A model generated the notes under the pieces. It was not told the DNA's origin. It saw nothing but the letters and a program-made list of their open reading frames with translations, and did no database searches. This document shows positions 1-6,706 of a stretch of 18,722 nt of DNA, in pieces; positions within the stretch are counted from its first letter, which is position 1, and each line of letters begins with the position of its first letter. Made by a program: the position numbers and the translations under genes. The DNA comes from Planctomycetales bacterium (GTDB lineage: Bacteria > Planctomycetota > Phycisphaerae > SM23-33), in assembly GCA_030642005.1 (NCBI GenBank), contig DAOWOP010000036.1, positions 1-18,722 on the forward strand, given 5' to 3'.

Positions 1-12
1 GGCGCAGCCCGG

Positions 13-108
13 CAGGGCAAGCCCTGGGTAACGGACGCACATTTAATCAAAGCCCCATCGGGGCGTTCGTGGGTCTCGGAATCTTCACGACCGCCCCGAC
101 GGGGCTTT
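13..108. repeat. Tandem GC-rich palindromes with terminator-like hairpin
   Basis: A short palindrome, CAGGGC-AA-GCCCTG, lies at 13-26. Further on, 49-64 and 93-108 are inverted copies of a 16-bp sequence (AAAGCCCC..GGGGC against GCCCC..GGGGCTTT) with one mismatch. Each arm can also fold on itself as GCCCC-NNN-GGGGC. The right arm runs into TTTGAAAAAAA, so the long fold could end transcription in either direction. No gene is visible in 1-377. The structure could equally be a dispersed palindromic element, because this genome carries many. Confidence 0.55.
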
Positions 109-152
109 GAAAAAAACCAATCCCTATCCCCAGGCCTCCCGCCGGATTATTG

Positions 153-215
153 AAAAACAGAGCCGAACGGCAGAGCCGATGTCGAGAGTCGGCTCTGCCG
201 TTCGGCTCCGTTTTT
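153..215. terminator. Long perfect-stem hairpin, probable bidirectional terminator
   Basis: Arms 153-179 and 189-215 are reverse complements over 27 bp with one mismatch and a 9-base loop. The stem core contains AGCCGAACGGCAGAGCC. The outer ends are AAAAA on the left and TTTTT on the right, so either strand would carry a GC-rich stem followed by a U-tract. It lies upstream of the promoter of the YaaW cassette and would shield it from transcription entering from the left. The stem is much longer than a usual intrinsic terminator, so a miniature mobile element is an alternative. Confidence 0.7.
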
Positions 216-330
216 AACAAAAAAACGGACAGCGTAGTTGCCCACCATCGTACGCCCCCTTAACTCCCAAGGGACTAAACACACTACTCTTGCCCCGGCC
301 ACCCGCTGCTGCCATCTAAAAAAAGTCAAA

Positions 331-344
331 AAAATAATTATTTT
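331..344. promoter_or_regulatory. AT-only perfect palindrome upstream of promoter
   Basis: AAAATAATTATTTT is a perfect 14-bp palindrome ending 5 bases before the -35 box of the adjacent promoter. It falls where an UP element or an activator/repressor site would lie. No binding protein can be named; the small basic protein encoded next is a candidate by position only. Confidence 0.4.
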
Positions 345-349
345 GTCAC

Positions 350-377
350 TTGACTAATGTGATGCTCACGTTATTAT
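350..377 (+). promoter_or_regulatory. Sigma-70-like promoter with internal operator-like palindrome
   Basis: TTGACT (350-355) and TATTAT (372-377), each one base off consensus, are separated by 16 bases. The spacer holds the inverted repeat GTGA-TGC-TCAC (359-369), exactly where a repressor would block RNA polymerase. Transcription would start near 384, about 40 bases before the first start codon. The promoter would drive the four + strand genes that follow. Confidence 0.6.
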
Positions 378-425
378 GTGATTGTAACGCGGTCGAAATT
401 GAATCACAAAATAAAGGAAAGGGCG

Positions 426-740
426 ATGGGTAGAAAACCAATCAACGACAAACCGATGACGGACGCCGAAAGGCAGCGTAAGCGACGTGAAACTCTAAAG
501 CAAAAAAATTTGTGTCCTTTTTACGTCCTTGGGAAAAATGGTTTTTTCGATGAACGGGTAAGAATTTCCTACGCTGTCAAGCAGCTAGCGAAAGATGAAC
601 GCCTCCCAGATAAAGTAGTGAGATTAATCATTGAGGAGGCAGTGAATACCCCCCCCGTAGAAAAACGGATTGATCGATCGTACATCAAGAAGCGAATTAA
701 AAGTTTTCTGAACCAAAAATCAGAAGGAGAAGATTTATGA
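426..740 (+). CDS. Small basic protein, possible DNA-binding regulator of the cassette
   Basis: The protein is 104 aa with no recognised family. I chose the ATG at 426 because AAAGGAAA lies just upstream; an in-frame GTG at 378 would fall inside the predicted promoter. The N-terminus (KPMTDAERQRKRRETLKQK, about residues 9-27) is strongly basic and resembles openings seen in small phage and plasmid proteins. The middle (about 45-75) looks helical, and the C-terminal third carries a second basic stretch (YIKKRIKSFLNQK). The stop overlaps the start of the YaaW-like gene by 4 bases (ATGA), which indicates translational coupling. The basic ends and the operator-like palindrome in its own promoter suggest autoregulation; this is inference. 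Base composition is AT-richer than the genes to the right. Confidence 0.7.
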   Translation: MGRKPINDKPMTDAERQRKRRETLKQKNLCPFYVLGKNGFFDERVRISYAVKQLAKDERLPDKVVRLIIEEAVNTPPVEKRIDRSYIKKRIKSFLNQKSEGEDL

Positions 741-1537
741 ACAGAAACACAGAAATTTTTGATGAAGACCTGAATCCAGTTCTTGAGATCGCCATCAAAG
801 AAGATTTGGATACTTTGGTTGAATATCTCAAGAAAAAGATGTCCGAATGCCTAACCACTTCTGAGGTATTTAAAAAATGCGAACCTGACCACACTCAATA
901 TGCTGATTTGATTGCCAAAGAAATCCGGGACTTTGGTGGAAACTCATTCGTGAATATTTTCCGAAGGGAAGGTCCCTCTTATCATGAAATCGTTTGTGAT
1001 GTTGCGAAGGTAATGAAGGCTCATTACAACAAAAACCAGGAGATCGAAACCATTGAAGAGTCCATTTTGACGACGATTCTCAGTAAAGCCTTGGAGAAAA
1101 TGTCGGAGGATGAGAAAAAAGCTCTTTGTGATGAGTTGAGTAGTTCAAATAAAGCCTGTGTAAAGGGCGGAACCGTCTTAACCGCGCAGATGCTTTTTCG
1201 GGCAGGAGGATTTGCTTCGTATAGAACCATGCTAATTGTGGCTAATGCGGTGGCCAGAAAAGTCATTGGTCGCGGACTAATGTTTGCGACAAATAGTGCA
1301 CTGTCAAAAGGGGCTAGCGTTCTGTGTGGCCCGATAGGACTTGCCGTTATGGGAATTTGGACCGCAATTGACGTAGCAGGTCCATCCTACAAAGTAACCA
1401 TTCCTGCTGTTATTCACATTGCAATGCTTCGGAAAAAATATAATGCCGTCCGTTGCCCTAATTGTGATGCGGAATTAGCATCAGAGGATTTCAAGTTCTG
1501 TCCCGAATGTAGCCAGAGAATAGAGGAGCGGGCGTAG
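737..1537 (+). CDS. YaaW/UPF0174-family protein with C-terminal zinc ribbon
   Basis: The protein is 266 aa. Two segments match the Escherichia coli YaaW family as I recall it: an N-terminal part with IAKEIRDFGGNSFVNIFR (about 59-76), and a glycine-rich hydrophobic part with GPIGLAVMGIWTAIDVAGPS followed by YKVTIPAVIHIAMLR (about 197-232). The last 30 residues form an added zinc ribbon, CPNC-(13)-CPEC, that the E. coli protein lacks. The function of the family is not established; the hydrophobic C-terminal half suggests membrane contact, and the zinc ribbon suggests binding to a protein or nucleic acid. The start overlaps the preceding stop (ATGA) and AAGGAGAAG lies upstream. The stop codon lies inside a palindromic repeat. 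Family call confident, role unknown. Confidence 0.82.
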   Translation: MNRNTEIFDEDLNPVLEIAIKEDLDTLVEYLKKKMSECLTTSEVFKKCEPDHTQYADLIAKEIRDFGGNSFVNIFRREGPSYHEIVCDVAKVMKAHYNKNQEIETIEESILTTILSKALEKMSEDEKKALCDELSSSNKACVKGGTVLTAQMLFRAGGFASYRTMLIVANAVARKVIGRGLMFATNSALSKGASVLCGPIGLAVMGIWTAIDVAGPSYKVTIPAVIHIAMLRKKYNAVRCPNCDAELASEDFKFCPECSQRIEERA

Positions 1538-1569
1538 GGTGGACCAACCGGCCAGTTGGCCCGCCCTGC
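1534..1569. repeat. REP-like palindrome overlapping the yaaW-like stop codon
   Basis: Arms 1534-1548 and 1555-1569 pair at 12 of 15 positions around a 6-base loop (GTAGGGTGG.. against ..CCGCCCTGC). The TAG stop of the YaaW-like gene (1535-1537) lies inside the left arm. Palindromes of this GTAGGGTGG type are commonly dispersed in bacterial genomes. It may protect the mRNA 3' end or attenuate read-through to the next small gene. Confidence 0.6.
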
Positions 1570-1635
1570 GAATTCGTCGAGCGGCCAATCGATCTTGAAT
1601 GAATCGTGGAAATGATTTGAACGAGGAGTAAAGAA

Positions 1636-1818
1636 ATGAGCAAATGGGGCAGTGTTGCGGAAGATGGTACGATTTTTGTGGATTGCATGAGACCTCTTGG
1701 AAAGTGGTTATACAAAAAACCCCATCCGATCCTAGTTCCTGTTGCGGGTGTCGTTGTGGTAGGCTACACGGTTTACCGATTATCCAAATACTTCGCTCGA
1801 AGAATAAGTGCGATGTAA
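1636..1818 (+). CDS. Small single-pass membrane protein
   Basis: A 60-aa protein that starts with ATG 8-9 bases after GAGGAG, a strong ribosome site. The first 30 residues are polar. Residues about 31-47 (ILVPVAGVVVVGYTVYR) form one hydrophobic helix. The tail (LSKYFARRISAM) is basic, so an inside C-terminus is likely by the positive-inside rule. No family is recognised. It follows the YaaW-like gene by about 100 bases on the same strand and shares its AT-rich composition, so it probably belongs to the same cassette. It may be a membrane partner of the YaaW-like protein; this is inference from position and size only. Confidence 0.6.
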   Translation: MSKWGSVAEDGTIFVDCMRPLGKWLYKKPHPILVPVAGVVVVGYTVYRLSKYFARRISAM

Positions 1819-1910
1819 GCTGAATTTGTTTGAGAAAAGGGCAGCAGGAGATTGTCCAAATCGTACATTGAGAATTGTTGCCGAAGTAAAATTGTAAGGA
1901 GAATTTGATT

Positions 1911-2096
1911 ATGTCCAATGAGCCAGAAGATCGAGAATACTCCGAGAGGCTTAATGGAGGCGCAGAAAACATGCGGCATAACGGAACTTCTCTTGATGAC
2001 GCAACCGAGAAGTATGGCGTTGATCGCAATGATCTCTCCGTAGCATTCGGCAAATTGATGTGTACCTGCTATGGTCGGAATGACAAGGATGATTGA
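1911..2096 (+). CDS. Small acidic hypothetical protein
   Basis: A 61-aa protein starting at the ATG at 1911, preceded by AAGGAG about 10 bases upstream; a TTG six bases earlier is in frame but less likely. It is rich in Asp, Glu and Asn, with two cysteines near the end (MCTCYG). The middle (SLDDATEKYGVDRNDLSVAF) could form a short helix-turn-helix-like pair of helices, but that is weak. It has no signal or membrane segment and I do not recognise it. It is the last + strand gene of the AT-rich cassette. The good ribosome site is the main support. Confidence 0.5.
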   Translation: MSNEPEDREYSERLNGGAENMRHNGTSLDDATEKYGVDRNDLSVAFGKLMCTCYGRNDKDD

Positions 2097-2290
2097 GCGG
2101 GGGGTGGTACGGTTTGCTTGCAAGTAAGTGTTTTATCACAGGCCGTTCCCAACTTGTACGAGCACCGGCTGCCCTCACGGGGATCTTCGCTACGTTGCGA
2201 CAAGCAGCCAGTGCCACCCGCCGTTTGAAATAATTCGGTGTAATCCGTGTAATTCGTGGACAATTCTGTTTTCGTTCGCGTTGTTCGCGG
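2097..2290. repeat. Intergenic stretch with dispersed-repeat fragments
   Basis: No gene is seen between the small acidic gene and clpB, which converge here. At 2242-2259 there is an 18-bp sequence (AATCCGTGTAATTCGTGG) whose reverse complement recurs at 5222-5239 with 15 of 18 matches. It is followed by TTCGTTCGCGTTGTTCGCGG, an imperfect tandem unit that runs up to the clpB stop codon. An 11-mer, TCTTCGCTACG (2184-2194), recurs in the palindrome at 5181-5191. No clear terminator stem is visible. Confidence 0.45.
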
Positions 2291-4882
2291 CTAATCTACT
2301 TCAAACGTGAAACTCTTTCCTGTAGCCGAGACGGTTACTTTGTCGCCGTCGTGGATTTCGCCGGCTAGGATTTTTTGGGCTAGGGGGTTTTCTAGTTTTT
2401 GCTGGATGATGCGCTTCAGCGGCCTTGCGCCGAAGGATGGGTCGTAGCCTAGTTCGGCTACGAGGTTGCGGGCTTCGGGGGTTACTTCCAACGTTATTTT
2501 TCGCTCGGCCAGGCGTTTGGCGAGGTGGCTGACCTGGATACCGACTATCGCGGCAATGTTTTCCTTGCTCAACGTGTGGAAGATGATCGTCTCATCAATG
2601 CGGTTGAGAAACTCCGGCCTGAAATGCTGCTTGAGCGCCTCGGTCAGTTGGGCCTCGATCTCCCAGTCCTCGGCCTTATTATCGGCGAGTTCCTGAACGA
2701 CCTGGCTGGCGATATTGCTGGTCATCACGATGATGGTGTTCTTGAAATCGACGGTCCTGCCCTGCCCGTCGGTCAGCCGGCCATCGTCGAGCACCTGCAA
2801 GAGGACATTGAAGACGTCGGCGTGCGCCTTTTCGATCTCGTCGAAGAGTATGACGCTGTAAGGCCTGCGTCGGACGGCTTCGGTCAGTCGGCCGCCCTCT
2901 TCGTATCCGACGTATCCGGGCGGCGCGCCGATCAGGCGGGCGACCGCGTGGCGCTCCATGAACTCGCTCATGTCGATGCGGATCATGGCGTCTTCGGTAT
3001 CGAACAGCAGTTCGGCCAGGGCCTTGCACAGTTCGGTTTTTCCCACGCCGGTCGGTCCAAGCAGCAGGAACGAGCCGATGGGTCTTCGCGGGTCGGACAG
3101 TTCCGCCCGGCTTCGACGTACGGCGTCGGCGACCGCGCGGAGGGCTAAATCCTGACCGACGACTCGCTCATGCAGTCGGTCTTCCATATTCATCAGTTTA
3201 TCGCGTTCGGCTTCGACAAGTTTGGCGAGCGGGATGTGCGTCCATCGGGCGACGACCTCGGCGATTTCGTCGGGCGTAACTTCTTCGCGGACCAGCGCGC
3301 CGGCGCCGTTGGCGTGCAGTTCGGCGAGGCGTTTCTCGGCGGCGTCGGCCTGCTTGTTCAACTCGATAAGTTCGCCGTACTGGATACGGGCGGCGGCTTC
3401 CAGGTCGCCGGAACGCTGGGCCTGGTCGAGTTCGGTCTGGGCGGTCTGAATGGCCTCGCGGGCGGACTTGGCCTCGGCGAGGACCTTCCGCTCGCCTTCC
3501 CATCGCGCGGTCAGGGCGTGGTCGGTCTCTTCGGCCTCGGCCAGTTGTTTTTCCAACCCGTCAAGGCGTTCAGCCGAGGCGGCGTCGGTTTCGGCCCGCA
3601 GCGCCTCTCGCTCGATCCGGAGTTGAGTAACCCGCCGGTGCAGTTCGTCCAGTTCAGCCGGCATGGAATCGTTTTCGATACGCACTCGTGATGCGGCCTC
3701 ATCTACCAGGTCGATCGCCTTGTCCGGCAGGAAGCGGTCGGTGATGTATCGGCTGGACATTGTAGCGGCGGCCACCAGGGCGGCATCGGTGATTCTCACG
3801 CCGTGGTGCGTTTCGTATCGTTCCTTCAGGCCTCGGAGGATGGCGATTGTCTCTTCGCTGTCCGGCTCGCCGACGAGAATCGGCTGGAAGCGGCGTTCGA
3901 GTGCGGCGTCCTTTTCGACGTGCCTGCGGTACTCGTCAATCGTCGTAGCGCCGATGCAGCGGAGTTGCCCGCGCGCCAGAGCCGGCTTGATGATGTTGCC
4001 GGCGGAGATGGCGCCCTCGGCAGCGCCGGCCCCGACGACGGTATGCAACTCGTCGATGAAGAGAATCACCTGCCCGTCGGCATCGACGACTTCCTTTATA
4101 ACGGCCTTGAGGCGGTCCTCGAACTCGCCTCGGAACTTCGCCCCGGCAAGCATCGCAGCCATGTCGAGCGCGATGACGCTTTTGCCGGCCAGTCCCGTCG
4201 GTACGTCGCCGTTGACGATCCGCTGGGCGAGGCCCTCGACGATGGCCGTCTTGCCCACGCCGGGCGAACCGATAAGGACGGGATTGTTCTTCGTCCGCCG
4301 GCTGAGGACCTGCATGCACCGGCGGATTTCGTCATCGCGCCCGATGACCGGGTCGAGTTTGCCGGCGCGGGCCATCTCAACCAGGTCGATCCCGTAACGC
4401 TCCAGCGCCTGGTACTTGTCTTCCGGGTTTGCGTCGGTAACGCGCTGCGAGCCGCGAATGTCCTTCATCGCCGAGAGGATCGCGCCGCTGTTCACGCCCA
4501 GCGTCGAGAGGATTTCCCTGGCCGGCGAATCAATCTCGGCCAGGGCCAGGAGAAAGTGTTCGGTCGAGGTGTATTCGTCGCCGAGTTTCTTCGCCTCTGC
4601 CTCGGCGCGGTTGAACACTTCGTTGAGAACGGGTTCAGCGCCCATACCGGCCTGGGCGGACTGGCTCGGCAGGCGGGACAATTCCGCTTCGGCCACTTCG
4701 CGCACACGGTCAGCGCCGACGCCGACCTTCTCCAGCAGCGGAGCGACGATCCCGCCTTCCTGGCTTATCAGCGCACCGAGAAGGTGCAGCGGGCCGACCG
4801 CGGCGTGGCCTCGCTCTGAAGCGAGTCCCTGTGCCGCCGCTATCGCTTCGGAGGCCTTGACTGTCAGTTTATCCAGACGCAT
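2291..4882 (-). CDS. clpB: ClpB protein disaggregase (Hsp100 AAA+ ATPase)
   Basis: An 863-aa cytoplasmic ATPase that works with DnaK/DnaJ/GrpE to pull polypeptides out of aggregates; family length is about 860. The Clp N-domain spans about 1-145. The first AAA+ domain has Walker A GSPGVGKT (205-212), Walker B ILFIDE (273-278) and pore loop AGAKFRGEF, with Phe where Tyr is usual. A coiled-coil middle domain (about 408-527) separates it from the second AAA+ domain, with Walker A GPTGVGKT (609-616), ILFDE (678-682), pore loop GYVGYEEGG and sensor-2 GAR (818-820). The middle domain distinguishes ClpB from ClpA. I chose the ATG at 4882 because CAGGAG lies 7 bases upstream and MRLDKLTVKA is the typical start; an ATG at 4912 lies within the heptad repeat. 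No CIRCE-type heat-shock operator is seen. Confidence 0.97.
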   Translation of the reverse strand: MRLDKLTVKASEAIAAAQGLASERGHAAVGPLHLLGALISQEGGIVAPLLEKVGVGADRVREVAEAELSRLPSQSAQAGMGAEPVLNEVFNRAEAEAKKLGDEYTSTEHFLLALAEIDSPAREILSTLGVNSGAILSAMKDIRGSQRVTDANPEDKYQALERYGIDLVEMARAGKLDPVIGRDDEIRRCMQVLSRRTKNNPVLIGSPGVGKTAIVEGLAQRIVNGDVPTGLAGKSVIALDMAAMLAGAKFRGEFEDRLKAVIKEVVDADGQVILFIDELHTVVGAGAAEGAISAGNIIKPALARGQLRCIGATTIDEYRRHVEKDAALERRFQPILVGEPDSEETIAILRGLKERYETHHGVRITDAALVAAATMSSRYITDRFLPDKAIDLVDEAASRVRIENDSMPAELDELHRRVTQLRIEREALRAETDAASAERLDGLEKQLAEAEETDHALTARWEGERKVLAEAKSAREAIQTAQTELDQAQRSGDLEAAARIQYGELIELNKQADAAEKRLAELHANGAGALVREEVTPDEIAEVVARWTHIPLAKLVEAERDKLMNMEDRLHERVVGQDLALRAVADAVRRSRAELSDPRRPIGSFLLLGPTGVGKTELCKALAELLFDTEDAMIRIDMSEFMERHAVARLIGAPPGYVGYEEGGRLTEAVRRRPYSVILFDEIEKAHADVFNVLLQVLDDGRLTDGQGRTVDFKNTIIVMTSNIASQVVQELADNKAEDWEIEAQLTEALKQHFRPEFLNRIDETIIFHTLSKENIAAIVGIQVSHLAKRLAERKITLEVTPEARNLVAELGYDPSFGARPLKRIIQQKLENPLAQKILAGEIHDGDKVTVSATGKSFTFEVD

Positions 4883-4900
4883 TGCATACTCCTGAAAAGA

Positions 4901-4975
4901 AGCGATCAGCATTCAGCGTACTGATTGGAGGCCGTTTTTCTCTGGCTGATCGCTGACGGCTGAACGCTGATTGCT
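4901..4975. repeat. Solo inverted heptad-repeat element upstream of clpB
   Basis: Two heptads of the form NNTCAGC (4904-4910, 4911-4917) face four in the opposite orientation (4945-4951, 4952-4958, 4959-4965, 4966-4972), with 27 bases between. AGCGATCAGC (4901-4910) and GCTGATCGCT (4945-4954) are a perfect 10-bp inverted pair, so RNA or single-stranded DNA from here would fold. It lies in the 5' untranslated region of clpB, within 20 bases of its ribosome site. It is the same family as at 13052-13122 and around the four-helix-bundle gene at the right end. Confidence 0.8.
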
Positions 4976-5113
4976 TTTTAAAAGAGTGTGCAAAGGGCAG
5001 GCCAGGAATGTAAGTGCTTTAACAACCGCAGGTTACATGGTGAGCCATCGGCGGGTTGCCCCGTATTTACCCCTTAATCGGTCATTTCGGCAGATTGAAG
5101 CAGACTGAAAAAG

Positions 5114-5239
5114 AAGCCAAGCCATTGCTACTCTGCGAAGTAGCGACTCTGCTTTGCGTAGCGGCTTCGCAGAGCAAAGCTCTTCGCTACGAAGCACGAG
5201 TCGAATGGCTGGGCTTATGGACCACGAATTTCACAAATT
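5114..5239. repeat. About 100-bp compound palindrome plus dispersed-repeat fragment
   Basis: The gap from 4976 to 5337 has no convincing gene. Outer arms 5114-5126 and 5204-5216 (AAGCCAAGCCATT) pair at 12 of 13. Inside, CTCTGCGAAG (5131-5140) pairs perfectly with CTTCGCAGAG (5165-5174), GCTTTGC (5151-5157) with GCAAAGC (5174-5180), and AGTAGCGA with TCGCTACG in an alternative fold. At 5222-5239 follows a copy of the 18-bp repeat found beside the clpB stop. The 70-codon open frame across this region reads through the palindrome and is not a credible gene. No convincing promoter for the next gene was found. Confidence 0.6.
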
Positions 5240-5337
5240 TATTAAAAACATTGAAACCATATGTATAAACTTTGCGTCTAATCAGATGTTGCAGGGAATA
5301 GGGATATTATTGTGCGCTTAGATAAGGGAGCAGAACG

Positions 5338-6564
5338 ATGAAACGAATTGCTGTTGCGTTGAGCGTGTTGACCGTGCTGGTACTCGCCGCCCCGGCTGGA
5401 GCTGAACTGTGCGAGAAGTGCAAGGGCAAGATGTATCCCGCCAACGTCGGACAGTGCGTCGTCTGCGGCGGGTTCACTGGCAGCGGGGCGCACAAGTTGT
5501 GCAGGAAGTGTTCGGCCAAACTGGGCCAGTGCGAACACTGCCGCTCGCCGCTGAAGGGCGCTAAAATCGCCCCGGTCAAGCCCGAACCAAAGCCGGTGAA
5601 AATAAACTGGAAAAACCCCGATACGTCGTACACATCCGGCAAGTGGAAATATGACTATACCATTAGTATCTCTCACCCCCACAAAAGGGGCGGTATGGAG
5701 CGCATCGGATCGTTGTTCTACGATGGGAAACCCATAGCCGGCGCCAGGATGTGGGACCGCATCAAGACGCCGTGGGGTGTGATGCAGTATCTCGGCCTAA
5801 AGAAGGGGCAATTGAACCAGGGCTGGATGTCGGCCCGCAATTCCAAAGGCCGACTGCTGCCGTCGCCGGGCAAACCCGAACCGAAGCCTGCGAAGATCGA
5901 CACGAAAAAGTCCGGCACGTACACCTCCGGCAAGTGGAAATATCAGTACACCATCCGCGCCGTCGGCACCCGCAGCGAAAGACGGTTCAGCGGGCTTACT
6001 TATGACGGGAATCAAATCGCCGGCGCGAAGATGCTCGACCGCATCAAGACGCCGTGGGGCATGATGCAGTACTATCAAATGTTTTACGTGCGGGGATGGA
6101 TGCTGGAGTTGACCGGCGGGATGCCGATTAATCTGGAAAAGGGCAGGCTGCTGCCTTCGCCGGCGAAATCCGCATCGTCCGGACTCACCCCGCTGAAACT
6201 GGACGAGTCGTTCAACGGTAAGACGGTCTCGGCTACCGTCGGGCAGGAAATCATCATTCGACTGAAGGGTAATGCGACAACCGGCTATTCGTGGGTGGTC
6301 GGGAAAATCGAAGGCGATGCGCTTGGGCAGGTCGGCAAGGTGAAATATGTTTCGGACCAGCCTCCCATGCCTGCGCCCGGCAGAGGCAGGGGGCTTATGA
6401 TGCACCGCGTCGGCGGCGGGGGAAAGTACGTTTTCACCTTCACCGCGACCAAAGCGGGCACGGCCAAGTTGACGTTGGAATACAGGAGGGGCTGGGAGAA
6501 GAATAAGCCGGCAGCAAAAACGTTCACGTTGAACGTGAAAGTCAAGCCCGACGCGAAGTCGTAA
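5338..6564 (+). CDS. Secreted zinc-ribbon, duplicated-domain protein with C-terminal chagasin-like (I42) domain
   Basis: A 408-aa exported protein. Residues 1-22 form a signal peptide ending APAGA. Eight cysteines follow as four CxxC pairs (25/28, 40/43, 55/58, 65/68), probably a zinc or disulfide module. Two copies of an unrecognised domain of about 80 residues come next (about 97-176 and 196-275), sharing TSGKWKY, DRIKTPWG, MQY and KGRLLPSP, joined by Pro/Lys-rich linkers. The C-terminal part (about 283-402) resembles chagasin, an inhibitor of papain-type cysteine proteases: NATTGYSW (312-319), a Gly loop GGGG (359-362) and YRRGWE (382-387) stand where the three inhibitory loops lie. It starts with ATG after AAGGGAG. 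It is a single-gene unit, convergent with the PurF-like gene. Inhibitor role is inferred from the loops. Confidence 0.8.
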   Translation: MKRIAVALSVLTVLVLAAPAGAELCEKCKGKMYPANVGQCVVCGGFTGSGAHKLCRKCSAKLGQCEHCRSPLKGAKIAPVKPEPKPVKINWKNPDTSYTSGKWKYDYTISISHPHKRGGMERIGSLFYDGKPIAGARMWDRIKTPWGVMQYLGLKKGQLNQGWMSARNSKGRLLPSPGKPEPKPAKIDTKKSGTYTSGKWKYQYTIRAVGTRSERRFSGLTYDGNQIAGAKMLDRIKTPWGMMQYYQMFYVRGWMLELTGGMPINLEKGRLLPSPAKSASSGLTPLKLDESFNGKTVSATVGQEIIIRLKGNATTGYSWVVGKIEGDALGQVGKVKYVSDQPPMPAPGRGRGLMMHRVGGGGKYVFTFTATKAGTAKLTLEYRRGWEKNKPAAKTFTLNVKVKPDAKS

Positions 6565-6606
6565 GGCGAACGTAAAACAACAGATGAACTCACAAGCCGC
6601 GCGACC

Positions 6607-6694
6607 GGGTGCCATGCTTTCACGCGAAGCGGGTAAGCATGTTTTTGGATGCCCTACATGCCCACCCCCGAAGACGGGTGAGGGCATGGCACCC
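6607..6694. repeat. Compound REP-like element between convergent genes
   Basis: GGGTGCCATGC (6607-6617) and GCATGGCACCC (6684-6694) are perfect 11-bp inverted repeats. Between them lie two nested hairpins: CATGCTT..AAGCATG around CGCGAAGCG, and TGCCCACCC..GGGTGAGGGCA. The element fills the gap between the stop codons of two convergent genes and could end transcription from both sides. The layout is that of a bacterial interspersed mosaic element. Confidence 0.7.
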
Positions 6695-6706
6695 ATAATT
6701 ACAGAC

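Noticed and set aside
3803..4819. 338-codon + strand open frame within clpB
   Set aside because: Antisense to a full-length ClpB with every motif in place; the product has no recognisable domain.
4882..5000. CIRCE or other heat-shock operator upstream of clpB
   Set aside because: No TTAGCACTC-N9-GAGTGCTAA-like repeat was found; the only symmetric sequence there is the heptad family.
5056..5268. 70-codon + strand open frame
   Set aside because: It reads through the compound palindrome, has no ribosome site, and no membrane or domain signal.
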